A stretch of DNA of 64,000 nt, taken from contig JAILAA010000006.1 in NCBI GenBank assembly GCA_024681875.1, forward strand, positions 23,075 to 87,074. Direction: 5' to 3'. The notes beneath the pieces are model-generated. The model ran no database searches and had not been told where the DNA came from. It saw only the letters and a program-made list of their open reading frames with translations. Below are positions 1-7,859 of the stretch, in pieces. This DNA comes from Prevotella sp. (GTDB lineage: Bacteria > Bacteroidota > Bacteroidia > Bacteroidales > Bacteroidaceae). Position 1 is the first letter of the stretch; each line of letters begins with the position of its first letter. Made by a program: the position numbers and the translations under genes.

Positions 1-975
1 AGCAATGGCAGCAGCACTGGCTTGTATAACTCAGAGCGCTATCGTGATGCCCGTGCCAACGGCTACATCCAGTATACATTATATAATAATAGCGGCGTGG
101 ATGAGCACTTGAGCGTGATGATGCGTTTCAATCTGGCCGACAAAGGCCGCAAAGCCACGCTGAGCGTAGACGGCACGAAGATAGCCGACATCACCATTCC
201 CACCAGCTATAAGAACAGCGACAGCAATGGCTTCTACAACGTGGAGTATGCCATTCCTGCTGAGTTGGCTAAAGGAAAGACAAAGTTTGTTGTGCGGCTG
301 AAAGCCAGCAACAGTACGCTTTGCCCGGGCATCTATTATGTGCGCCTGATGAGGGACTACAACCCCGAAGCCAAAGCCTACCAGTTTCGCTGCACCGACT
401 GGACGACGGGCGACCCCAGCCGAGTCGATGCCAGCAACATCACCTACGACACCGAGAAGAATATCATCCATGTGAAGGCAGGTACAGGCGACAACAACGT
501 TGCCTTGACGATGAAATACGAAACGCTGGATTACGACATTGACAAGTCGCAGACTTTCCTTGTGGTAAGGGGCTCAAACCTGAAGACCACCTCAGGTGCC
601 AGCTATTTGTGGTGGCTCAACGGCGTCAATCGTGGCTCACAGGTGAATCCGTCTGTTTCAAAGACTATCATAGTCAGTGGCGAGCAGCAGCAGGTGGTGG
701 CTTTCAATATGAAGACCAGTGGACTTTACGACAACTTCACCGGCGAAAGGCCCAACGTATGCATGGGTGCAACCATCTTCGGCCTTACTTCCACTACGGG
801 CACCAGTCACATCTTCGACATCAACTATGTCAGCAACGTCGACGACTACATTTCTTCAGCTACAGCTGTTGTTTCACCGACTTGGCAGGAAATGCCCGAC
901 GTGGAGTATGACTTGGGCGGAAGGCTTGCCACGGGCAAGGGAATACGCATCAGCAAGAAAGGAAAGCACATATGA
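1..975 (+). CDS. C-terminal part of a secreted CAZyme-like protein (5' truncated)
   Basis: The frame is open from the first base, so the gene begins before the window. Its first possible start inside the window (TTG at 22) is not a real start. About 324 residues are visible. They look like two beta-rich modules: residues 1-115 resemble the accessory beta-sandwich that follows the catalytic domain in Bacteroidetes GH127-like enzymes, and a second beta-rich domain covers about 120-285. The last 30 residues (DVEYDLGGRLATGKGIRI) match the type IX-like C-terminal tail of Prevotella exported proteins. No catalytic domain is in view, so family assignment is an inference. The stop codon overlaps the next start as ATGA, so the two genes are translationally coupled. 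Confidence 0.6.
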   Translation, partial: SNGSSTGLYNSERYRDARANGYIQYTLYNNSGVDEHLSVMMRFNLADKGRKATLSVDGTKIADITIPTSYKNSDSNGFYNVEYAIPAELAKGKTKFVVRLKASNSTLCPGIYYVRLMRDYNPEAKAYQFRCTDWTTGDPSRVDASNITYDTEKNIIHVKAGTGDNNVALTMKYETLDYDIDKSQTFLVVRGSNLKTTSGASYLWWLNGVNRGSQVNPSVSKTIIVSGEQQQVVAFNMKTSGLYDNFTGERPNVCMGATIFGLTSTTGTSHIFDINYVSNVDDYISSATAVVSPTWQEMPDVEYDLGGRLATGKGIRISKKGKHI

Positions 976-1781
976 AAAACAAGTACATTTCGCTGCTGCT
1001 CTGTCTGACGCTGGTCATACCAGCCTTGCCTCAGTCTTTTACTGAGCACCCGTGGAAAGGGAAGCGTGTAGCCTATTTAGGTGACAGCATCACCGACCCG
1101 CGCAACAGCGGCTCGAAGAAAAAATTCTGGAACTTCCTGCAGGAATGGCTTGACATCACGCCCTATGTCTATGGCGTCAGCGGTAGGCAATGGAATGACG
1201 TTCCGAGACAGACCGATCTGTTGATGAAGGAGCACGGGCAGGACGTGGATGCCATCATCGTGTTCATGGGCACCAATGACTATAACAATGGTGTTCCGGT
1301 AGGCCAGTGGTGGGATGAACGTGTTACGCAGGTTGAATACGGACATGGCCAGCCTAAGACCATGGTGACGCGACGTCAGCGCACACCGTCGATGGATGCC
1401 ACTACGTTCAAGGGGCGCATTAACATTGCATTGGACTCGCTGAAGCGTACTTTTCCAGAAAAGCAGATTGTCCTGCTGACGCCCATTCACCGCTCAGACT
1501 TTCATGCCAACGAGAAGAACTGGCAGTGCGACGAGTCGTACACCAACCAGTGCGGCGAATATCTCGATGCCTACATCGATGCCGTCAAAGAGGCTGGCAA
1601 TGTGTGGGCTGTGCCTGTAATAGACTGGAATTCCACCAGTGGACTCTTCCCCCTGATAAAGGAGCACGAAGTCTACTTCAAGAGCGAGACCGACCTGTTG
1701 CATCCCAACGACAAGGGCCATGAGCGTCTGGCTCGCACGCTGATGTACCAGCTGCTGACACTCCCCTGTACCTTTGAATAG
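972..1781 (+). CDS. Secreted SGNH/GDSL hydrolase
   Basis: This 269-residue protein starts with a signal peptide (MKNKYISLLLCLTLVIPALP). The SGNH-family blocks are clear: GDSIT at residues 37-41 holds the catalytic Ser, GTND at 100-103 holds the block III Asn, and DLLHPNDKGH near the C-terminus supplies the Asp/His of block V. Family members are esterases or lipases, and a periplasmic carbohydrate esterase is the likely role beside a CAZyme. The substrate cannot be read from sequence. The start ATG overlaps the stop of the upstream gene by 4 bp, and the next gene starts 7 bp after its stop, so it lies in the middle of a tight operon. Confidence 0.85.
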   Translation: MKNKYISLLLCLTLVIPALPQSFTEHPWKGKRVAYLGDSITDPRNSGSKKKFWNFLQEWLDITPYVYGVSGRQWNDVPRQTDLLMKEHGQDVDAIIVFMGTNDYNNGVPVGQWWDERVTQVEYGHGQPKTMVTRRQRTPSMDATTFKGRINIALDSLKRTFPEKQIVLLTPIHRSDFHANEKNWQCDESYTNQCGEYLDAYIDAVKEAGNVWAVPVIDWNSTSGLFPLIKEHEVYFKSETDLLHPNDKGHERLARTLMYQLLTLPCTFE

Positions 1782-1788
1782 ACAAGGA

Positions 1789-2892
1789 ATGAAACCATAC
1801 GACTATCTCATCGTGGGAGCAGGCTTCTTCGGAGCCACCTTCGCTCACTTGGCTACACAGTCAGGCAAGCGCTGTCTCGTAGTAGACAAGCGGAGCCACA
1901 CAGGCGGCAATGCCTATTGCAAGGATGTGGACGGCATTCATGTCCACCTGTACGGCGCACATATCTTCCATACCGGGAACAAAGAAGTGTGGGACTTTGT
2001 CAACCGCTTGGCCACCTTCAACCGCTACACCAACTCCCCTATTGCCAACTACAAGGGCCGTCTGTTCAACCTGCCGTTCAACATGAACACCTTTTATCAG
2101 CTGTGGGGCGTGCGCACTCCTCAGGAGGCCAAGGCGAAGATTGATGAACAGAGGCAGGAGATGCTGGGACGTGAGCCGCAGAATCTGGAGGAGCAGGCCA
2201 TCTCGCTGGTAGGACGTGACATCTACGAAATACTCGTCAAGGACTACACCGAGAAGCAATGGGGCCGCAAGTGTACTGAACTGCCCGCGTTCATCATCCG
2301 CCGTCTGCCTGTACGCCTCACCTTCGACAACAATTATTTCAGCGACCCCTATCAGGGAATACCCATCGGCGGCTACAATGTCATCATCGATAAGCTGCTG
2401 GCAGGTTCAGAGGTGCGGCTTGCGACGGATTTTCTTCAGCATCGTGCAGAATTGAGCGAGCTGGCCACGACAGTGGTCTACAGCGGCGCCATTGACGCTT
2501 ACTTCGACTATAGTCTTGGCCATTTAGACTGGCGCACACTTCGCTTCGAACACGAGCGCTTGGAAATACCCGACTATCAGGGCAATGCCGTAATGAACTT
2601 CACCGATGCCGACACCCCCTACACACGTATTATCGAGCACAAGCACTTTGAATTCGGGCAGCAGCCTTTCACCGTCATCAGCCGTGAGTATAGCAGCGAG
2701 TGGACGATAGGGGCCGAGCCTTTCTACACCGTTAACGACGAGCGAAACAACCAGTTGGCCGGGCAGTATCGTGAGTTGGCCCGACAGCAACCCCACACCC
2801 TCTTCTGCGGTCGGCTGGCAGAATACCGCTACTATGACATAGACCAGGTCGTCAGCCGAGCCTTCGAGTGTTGGGCTATGGTTAATCAATAA
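1789..2892 (+). CDS. glf: UDP-galactopyranose mutase
   Basis: It interconverts UDP-galactopyranose and UDP-galactofuranose, the donor for galactofuranose in LPS or capsule. The FAD-binding Rossmann motif VGAGFFGATFA is near residue 10, followed by a VDKRSHTGGNAY stretch typical of the family. The C-terminal part contains the family-like YTVNDERN and RLAEYRYYDIDQ segments. The length (367 residues from this start) is normal. I chose ATG 1789, with AAGGA just before it, over the in-frame TTG at 1774, which would overlap the upstream gene. It is the first biosynthetic gene of the surface-glycan cassette that follows. Confidence 0.93.
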   Translation: MKPYDYLIVGAGFFGATFAHLATQSGKRCLVVDKRSHTGGNAYCKDVDGIHVHLYGAHIFHTGNKEVWDFVNRLATFNRYTNSPIANYKGRLFNLPFNMNTFYQLWGVRTPQEAKAKIDEQRQEMLGREPQNLEEQAISLVGRDIYEILVKDYTEKQWGRKCTELPAFIIRRLPVRLTFDNNYFSDPYQGIPIGGYNVIIDKLLAGSEVRLATDFLQHRAELSELATTVVYSGAIDAYFDYSLGHLDWRTLRFEHERLEIPDYQGNAVMNFTDADTPYTRIIEHKHFEFGQQPFTVISREYSSEWTIGAEPFYTVNDERNNQLAGQYRELARQQPHTLFCGRLAEYRYYDIDQVVSRAFECWAMVNQ

Positions 2893-2905
2893 TAATGAAT
2901 AGAAA

Positions 2906-4726
2906 ATGCAAGCAATCATACTGGCGGCGGGAATGGGCCGCAGACTTGGAGAGTACACCAAGAATAACACCAAGTGCATGGTGCCTGTCAATGGTACGCC
3001 GCTTATAGACAGGCTGTTAGGTGAATTGGTAAAACAAACGCTGCAGCGTGTCATTCTTGTCGTGGGCTATAAGGGACAGGAGCTGAAAGACTATATAGAC
3101 CACCGCTATGACGACAGGCTGAAGATAGAGTATGTCGAAAATCCCGTATACGACAAGACGAACAACATCTATTCGTTGGCACTGGCCAAAGAACAGCTAC
3201 AGGAAGATGACACTTTGCTGGTGGAAAGCGACCTGATTTTCAGCGACCGTCTCATCCCGATGGTCTTGGAAAACCCACAGCCCAACCTCGCACTGGTGGC
3301 GAAATACGAGAGCTGGATGGACGGCACAATGGTAACTATCGACGAGGAAAGTAACATTGTGAACTTCATCTCGAAGGACGCTTTCAACTATGCAGATGCA
3401 GACAAGTATTACAAGACGGTAAACATCTACAAGTTCAGCCGTGAGTTCTTGCAGACGAAGTATGTGCCATTCCTCGATGCCTATACCAAGGCAGTAGGGT
3501 TGAATGAATATTACGAGAATGTCTTGCGCATCCTCTTGCTGCTGAACAGCCACGACTTGAAGGCGCTGTCCGTCGGTGGTGAAAAATGGTATGAGATAGA
3601 CGACAAGCAAGACCTTGACATCGCCGAGGCCATCTTTGCCGACGAGGAACACATGCTTCGCAAATACTATGGGCGCTATGGCGGCTTCTGGCGCTTTCCG
3701 CAGATGCTTGATTTCTGCTATCTGGTTAACCCCTATTTCCCCAGCCGCAGGTTGAAGGACGAGTTGCGTGCCAACTTCGACACGCTGCTCACGGAATATC
3801 CGTCGGGCATGAAGGTCAACACGCTCATTGCCAGCAAGAGCTTTGGAGTGAGCGAGCAGTACATCGTGCCTGGCAACGGCGCAGCAGAGCTCATCAAGGT
3901 GCTGATGGAGACTCACACCTCACACCTCACAACAGGCTTCATCCGTCCCACCTTCGAGGAATATCCCAACCGCTATGACAAGGACAGGCAGGTGACCTTC
4001 GTGCCACAGAACGCCGACTACCGCTATACTGCCGACGACTTGATGGCATTCTTTGCCGACAAGGGCATCGCCCAGCTGATGCTTATCAACCCCGACAACC
4101 CTTCGGGCAACTTCATCCCCAAGGACGACGTGCTGCGCCTGGCGGCATGGTGCGAGGAACGCGCCATTCGCTTAGTTGTAGACGAGAGCTTTGTAGACTT
4201 CAGTGAAGACTATACCACGAACTCGCTGTTGAGCGATGCCACGTTAGAGGCCTATCCCCACATGGCCGTGATGAAGAGCATCTCGAAGAGCTATGGCGTG
4301 CCGGGCCTTCGCCTGGGCATTCTCGCCTCAGCCGACAAGGAGCTCATTGCCTGCATCAAGAAAGAGGTGAGCATCTGGAATCTCAACTCCTTTGCAGAGT
4401 TCTTCATGCAGATCTACAACAAGCACGAGAACGACTACCGGCACGCCTGCGCCAAGTTCGTGGCCGAGCGTGCCAGCTTCTTTCAGCAGCTGCGCACCAT
4501 ATCCTTCCTGCGTGTCATGCCCTCGCAGGCCAACTACTTCCTCTGCGAGGTGCTGCCGCCATACAAGGCCAGCGAGATAGTGGTGAGCCTATTGAAACGG
4601 CACAACATACTGACACGCGACTGCAGCCTGAAGCCCGGACTTGACCCTGAAAGGCAATACATGCGCATTGCCGTGCGCAACCATGAGGACAATCAGCGGC
4701 TCATAGAGGCGTTAAAAGAATTGTAG
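2906..4726 (+). CDS. Fused nucleotidyltransferase (LicC/PntC-like) and PLP-dependent aminotransferase/decarboxylase (HisC/CobD-like)
   Basis: The protein has 606 residues and two catalytic domains. Residues 1-235 are a sugar-nucleotidyltransferase fold with the signature LAAGMGRRLGEYT..KCMVPV, then ESDLIF and a YKTVNIYKFS segment as in CTP:phosphocholine or aminoethylphosphonate cytidylyltransferases. Residues about 245-606 are a fold-type I PLP enzyme of the HisC/CobD group: PGNGAAEL (phosphate loop), NPDNPSGN, VDESFVDF (Asp for the pyridine N), and the Schiff-base Lys in SISKSYGVPGLRLG. Both halves look intact. CobD relatives decarboxylate phosphoserine or phosphothreonine, so the protein could make and activate an amino-alcohol phosphate in one chain; transamination is the alternative. 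A 7-bp repeat array lies inside it (3912-3932). Confidence 0.85.
   Translation: MQAIILAAGMGRRLGEYTKNNTKCMVPVNGTPLIDRLLGELVKQTLQRVILVVGYKGQELKDYIDHRYDDRLKIEYVENPVYDKTNNIYSLALAKEQLQEDDTLLVESDLIFSDRLIPMVLENPQPNLALVAKYESWMDGTMVTIDEESNIVNFISKDAFNYADADKYYKTVNIYKFSREFLQTKYVPFLDAYTKAVGLNEYYENVLRILLLLNSHDLKALSVGGEKWYEIDDKQDLDIAEAIFADEEHMLRKYYGRYGGFWRFPQMLDFCYLVNPYFPSRRLKDELRANFDTLLTEYPSGMKVNTLIASKSFGVSEQYIVPGNGAAELIKVLMETHTSHLTTGFIRPTFEEYPNRYDKDRQVTFVPQNADYRYTADDLMAFFADKGIAQLMLINPDNPSGNFIPKDDVLRLAAWCEERAIRLVVDESFVDFSEDYTTNSLLSDATLEAYPHMAVMKSISKSYGVPGLRLGILASADKELIACIKKEVSIWNLNSFAEFFMQIYNKHENDYRHACAKFVAERASFFQQLRTISFLRVMPSQANYFLCEVLPPYKASEIVVSLLKRHNILTRDCSLKPGLDPERQYMRIAVRNHEDNQRLIEALKEL
3912..3932. 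repeat. Heptanucleotide array (CTCACAC x3) inside the fusion gene
   Basis: Three direct copies of a 7-bp unit (CTCACAC, CTCACAC, CTCACAA) sit in frame in the PLP domain and encode the short stretch THTSHLTT. The same unit type recurs in the GH3 gene at 13435 and in the GH43 gene at 57085. Confidence 0.75.
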
Positions 4727-4730
4727 AGCC

Positions 4731-5735
4731 ATGAAGGTCTGTATCTGTGGCGGAGGCAATCTGGGACATGTCATAGCCGGCTTCGTGTCGGCTCAGCATC
4801 CCTTCGAAGTGAGTGTCTTTACGCGGCATCCCGAGCGATGGCAGCAGGAGCTGATAGTTGAGACCCCGGAAGGAACGGCGCTCACAGGAAAGCTGGCGGA
4901 TGTAACCAGCGATGCCCGTCAGGCAGTCACGGGTGCCGATGTAGTGTTGCTGTGCCTTCCGGGATACGCCATTAGGGAGATGCTGTGCGAGATAAGGGAA
5001 TACCTGACACCTTCAACGGCCGTAGGCAGCGTTGTCAGCAGCACAGGCTTCTTCTTCGTGGCCGACGAAGTCCTCCCGCCGTCCATCCCCATCTTCGGAT
5101 TTCAGCGTGTACCCTTCATAGCACGCATCATCGACTATGGCCGTCACGCACGCCTTATGGGCTACAAAGACCGTCTTCATGTAGCCATAGAGCATACAGA
5201 AAACAAGGAAAAGACACGCCGCACACTGGAGCTCATGCTGAAGACACCCGTCTCATTGCTGCAGAGCCATTATGAAGCAAGCCTTTCCAACAGTAACCCG
5301 CTGCTGCATCCTTCCCGTCTGTACGACCTGTGGAGCGACTGGCATGAAGGCCTTTTTTACGAGCGAGAGCCCCTGTTCTATGAAGAGTGGACAGAAAGGG
5401 CCGCACAGCTGTATATCGATATGGACAGCGAGTTGCAGCGCCTGTTGCGTGTGCTGCCTGTCAGGAGCGGCAGCATCCCCACGGTGTTAGATTATTACGA
5501 GAGCCACGATGCCGTCTCTTTGGCTGCGAAGCTGCGCAGCATTGAAGCCTTCAAGGGAATCAAGGCCCCCATGAGGCTGACGGCGGGCGGTTATGTGCCT
5601 GATTTCGGGAGCCGCTATTTCGTTGAGGATTTTCCTTATGGCCTGTCTTTCATTCACCAACTGATGCACGCGAAGGGCATCCCGTCGCCAACTATTGACA
5701 GAGTCTTGGCCTGGGGTCTGACCACCAGGCTCTGA
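4731..5735 (+). CDS. NAD(P)-dependent octopine/nopaline-type dehydrogenase
   Basis: The 334-residue protein starts with a Rossmann motif CICGGGNLGHVIAG. Its C-terminal half shows the octopine dehydrogenase signature SNSNPLLHPSRLYD, where the His of the NPxxHP motif is catalytic in the family. Such enzymes reductively join an amino group to a 2-keto acid, giving an N-(carboxyalkyl) amine (an opine). It starts 4 bp after the fusion enzyme, so it is very likely co-transcribed and acts on the same intermediate. Its 3' end overlaps the convergent licD gene by 44 bp. Substrates are unknown; the link to glycan decoration is inferred from context. Confidence 0.82.
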   Translation: MKVCICGGGNLGHVIAGFVSAQHPFEVSVFTRHPERWQQELIVETPEGTALTGKLADVTSDARQAVTGADVVLLCLPGYAIREMLCEIREYLTPSTAVGSVVSSTGFFFVADEVLPPSIPIFGFQRVPFIARIIDYGRHARLMGYKDRLHVAIEHTENKEKTRRTLELMLKTPVSLLQSHYEASLSNSNPLLHPSRLYDLWSDWHEGLFYEREPLFYEEWTERAAQLYIDMDSELQRLLRVLPVRSGSIPTVLDYYESHDAVSLAAKLRSIEAFKGIKAPMRLTAGGYVPDFGSRYFVEDFPYGLSFIHQLMHAKGIPSPTIDRVLAWGLTTRL

Positions 5736-6498
5736 AGTGATGCGTGACACGCTGCTCTACAGGCGGCAGGGTCATGTAGTCGCCATAGGTGTGCGACAGA
5801 TAATCCTGATAGCCGATCATGGTCTTATAGGTCTTCCCCTCAAACACGATGTCCGTCTGGGCTGCGATGTCCTCTGCGGGAAAACAATGCCCGATGGTGG
5901 GGCCTGCCTCTGTCATGTTGCAGACCGTGCCTGTTGGCTTGTCGGAGACAATAAGCCTCCTGATGGTGCGCTCTATCTTCTTCACGGACATGGGCCAGTG
6001 CTTGTAGACGATGTATGCCAACTTTGAATAGAGCGGGTTGAAGGAGGAGATCTTGCAACGCCGTATCTTGTAGAGCAGCTTCTTTTTCTTGAACACGCGC
6101 TCGCGCTCTGCCATGTCTTCTGTGACGTAGTCTACGGGGAAGATGTCTATGTAGACGCCTATCTCATATCCTTCCACCTCGTCTTCCACCATCCTTGTGC
6201 GTGTGTCAATGACCTTGGCGAAGGTGTAGTAGTAGTGCGGCTCTTTCGACGGGCTGAGCAGCCTGTACGTGCCCGTTGCGTCGGCAAACTGCTCCATTAT
6301 CAGGTCGTAGTCGCGGCGCGGCATGTAGATGTCTACATCGTCGTCCCATGGGATATAGCCGCCGTGGCGCACGGCTCCGATGAGGGTGCCGCTGGACAGG
6401 AAGTAGGTGAGGCCGTGTTGCTGGCAGAACTGGTGAACGTAGTCGAGGATGCCTAACTGTATGCTGCGGAGCTCTTGTGTGTCGGTGATTGGCTTCAT
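5692..6498 (-). CDS. LicD family phosphotransferase
   Basis: The LicD signature SSGTLIGAVRHGGYIPWDDDVDI is present, with the paired Asp residues that bind metal in this nucleotidyltransferase-fold family. LicD proteins transfer phosphocholine or related phospho-alcohols from a CDP-activated donor to surface glycans. Length is 268 residues from ATG 6498, which lies 11 bp after the asnA stop. An upstream in-frame ATG at 6540 would overlap asnA by 31 bp and add only a poor-looking extension. It is convergent with, and overlaps, the opine dehydrogenase gene, and likely uses the CDP-product of the fusion enzyme as donor. Confidence 0.85.
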   Translation of the reverse strand: MKPITDTQELRSIQLGILDYVHQFCQQHGLTYFLSSGTLIGAVRHGGYIPWDDDVDIYMPRRDYDLIMEQFADATGTYRLLSPSKEPHYYYTFAKVIDTRTRMVEDEVEGYEIGVYIDIFPVDYVTEDMAERERVFKKKKLLYKIRRCKISSFNPLYSKLAYIVYKHWPMSVKKIERTIRRLIVSDKPTGTVCNMTEAGPTIGHCFPAEDIAAQTDIVFEGKTYKTMIGYQDYLSHTYGDYMTLPPVEQRVTHHFRAWWSDPRPRLCQ

Positions 6499-6509
6499 GT
6501 TGCTTGCTT

Positions 6510-7547
6510 TCAGATGAGAGGCATTCCCAGCCGCCGACATTCCTGCCGCATGTCTTCAGGCCAGATGCTGGCCTGTATCTCGCCTACGTGGGCTTTGTGC
6601 AGCAGCACCATGCAGAGGCGGCTCTGGCCTATTCCGCCGCCGATGCTGAGCGGCAGGCGGTCGTGCAGCAGCTGCTGGTGGAAGTAGAGTTGCTGTCTGC
6701 TCTCCTGGCCTTCCAGCTTCAGCTGGCGCAGGAGGCTCTCTTTGTCGACGCGTATGCCCATGGACGAGAGTTCTATGGAGTGTCCGAGAACGGGATACCA
6801 GATGAGGATGTCGCCATTGAGGCCTTTCAGCCCGTTTTCTGCCACGGTGCTCCAGTCATCGTAGTCAGGGGCTCGGCCGTCATGCTTCTCGCCATTGCTC
6901 AACAGGCCTCCGATGCCGATGATGAACACTGCGCCGTAGGCTTCGCAGATGGCGTCCTCGCGCTCTTTCGGCGTCTTGTCGGGGTACATCCGGAGCAGCT
7001 CTTCGGCATGGATGAAATGTGTTTTCTCGGGCAGGAACGGCTGCAGCTGCGGGTAGGTCTCGCATGTAAGGTATTCGGTACGGCGGATGGCTGCGTAGAT
7101 GCGCTCCACAACGTTGCGCAGGAAAGCCAGCGTGCGGTCTTCACGGGCAATGACGGCTTCCCAGTCCCACTGGTCGACATAAAGTGAATGTAGGTTGTCG
7201 AGCTCTTCGTCGGCACGTATGGCGTTCATGTCTGTGTAGACGCCGTAGCCGCGCTCTATTTCGTATTCGGCCAGCGTCAGACGCTTCCATTTCGCCAACG
7301 AGTGCACCACCTCGGCACGGGCGTCGCCCAAATCCTTGATGGGGAAACTGACAGGACGCTCGACGCCGTTCAAGTCGTCGTTGATGCCGAGTCCTTTCAG
7401 CACGAACAACGGCGCCGTGACGCGGCGAAGGCGCAGCTCGGTGCTCAGGTTTTGCTGAAAGAACTCCTTGATGAGTTTGATGCCCTGCTCTGTCTGGCGC
7501 ATGTCAAGCAGGCGCTTGTAGTTGATGGGATAGATGACCTTACTCAT
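6510..7547 (-). CDS. asnA: Aspartate--ammonia ligase (asparagine synthetase A)
   Basis: AsnA makes asparagine from aspartate, ammonia and ATP in the cytoplasm. The protein is 345 residues, close to the family norm, and has characteristic segments such as NLSTELRLRRVTAPLFV, then VERPVSFPIKD, HSLAKWKR and SIGGGIGQSRLCM near the C-terminus, which belongs to the class II aminoacyl-tRNA-synthetase-like core. A TACCTTTG promoter on the minus strand lies at 7582-7589, about 35 bp upstream. licD follows 11 bp downstream and is probably co-transcribed. Confidence 0.95.
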   Translation of the reverse strand: MSKVIYPINYKRLLDMRQTEQGIKLIKEFFQQNLSTELRLRRVTAPLFVLKGLGINDDLNGVERPVSFPIKDLGDARAEVVHSLAKWKRLTLAEYEIERGYGVYTDMNAIRADEELDNLHSLYVDQWDWEAVIAREDRTLAFLRNVVERIYAAIRRTEYLTCETYPQLQPFLPEKTHFIHAEELLRMYPDKTPKEREDAICEAYGAVFIIGIGGLLSNGEKHDGRAPDYDDWSTVAENGLKGLNGDILIWYPVLGHSIELSSMGIRVDKESLLRQLKLEGQESRQQLYFHQQLLHDRLPLSIGGGIGQSRLCMVLLHKAHVGEIQASIWPEDMRQECRRLGMPLI

Positions 7548-7581
7548 ATCTTTTTACCTTGTTTTTTCTTTAATGGCGCCG

Positions 7582-7589
7582 CAAAGGTA
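7582..7589 (-). promoter_or_regulatory. asnA promoter (-7 element TACCTTTG)
   Basis: On the minus strand TACCTTTG is preceded by TTTG with a 19-base spacer, the Bacteroidetes consensus. It lies about 35 bp upstream of the asnA start. Confidence 0.75.
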
Positions 7590-7780
7590 CAATAAAATAA
7601 CGTAACGACAAACTATTTGGCCAAATATTTTGCAAAAAGTAAGCAAATATTGAAATACGCTAACATTTTGTATCGGCCCTTTCTCGCATGCGCATCTATA
7701 AATAATGAGAAAAAAGCAGGGACTTTTGCTATTCTCCGCTTTTTTAATATTCTGGGAAAGATTGTTTCGGAAAAAAACGC

Positions 7781-7788
7781 TACCTTTG
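7781..7788 (+). promoter_or_regulatory. PL11-GH3 operon promoter (-7 element TACCTTTG)
   Basis: TACCTTTG lies 72 bp before the PL11 start. The -33 region is poor (no clear TTTG), which may point to an activator. Confidence 0.65.
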
Positions 7789-7859
7789 CATCCGAGTTCT
7801 GTTGTCTGTAACTCATTACCTTTTGAACTACTGAAATTTCTAAAAACATACCACACAGC

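Larger units (their letters stand above)
7548..7859. other. Divergent intergenic region asnA / PL11 lyase
   Basis: These 312 bp carry no convincing gene. They are A/T-rich and hold two outward-facing promoters: TACCTTTG on the minus strand at 7589-7582 for asnA and TACCTTTG on the plus strand at 7781-7788 for the PL11 gene. Small open frames here are not supported by any start or coding signal. Confidence 0.7.
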
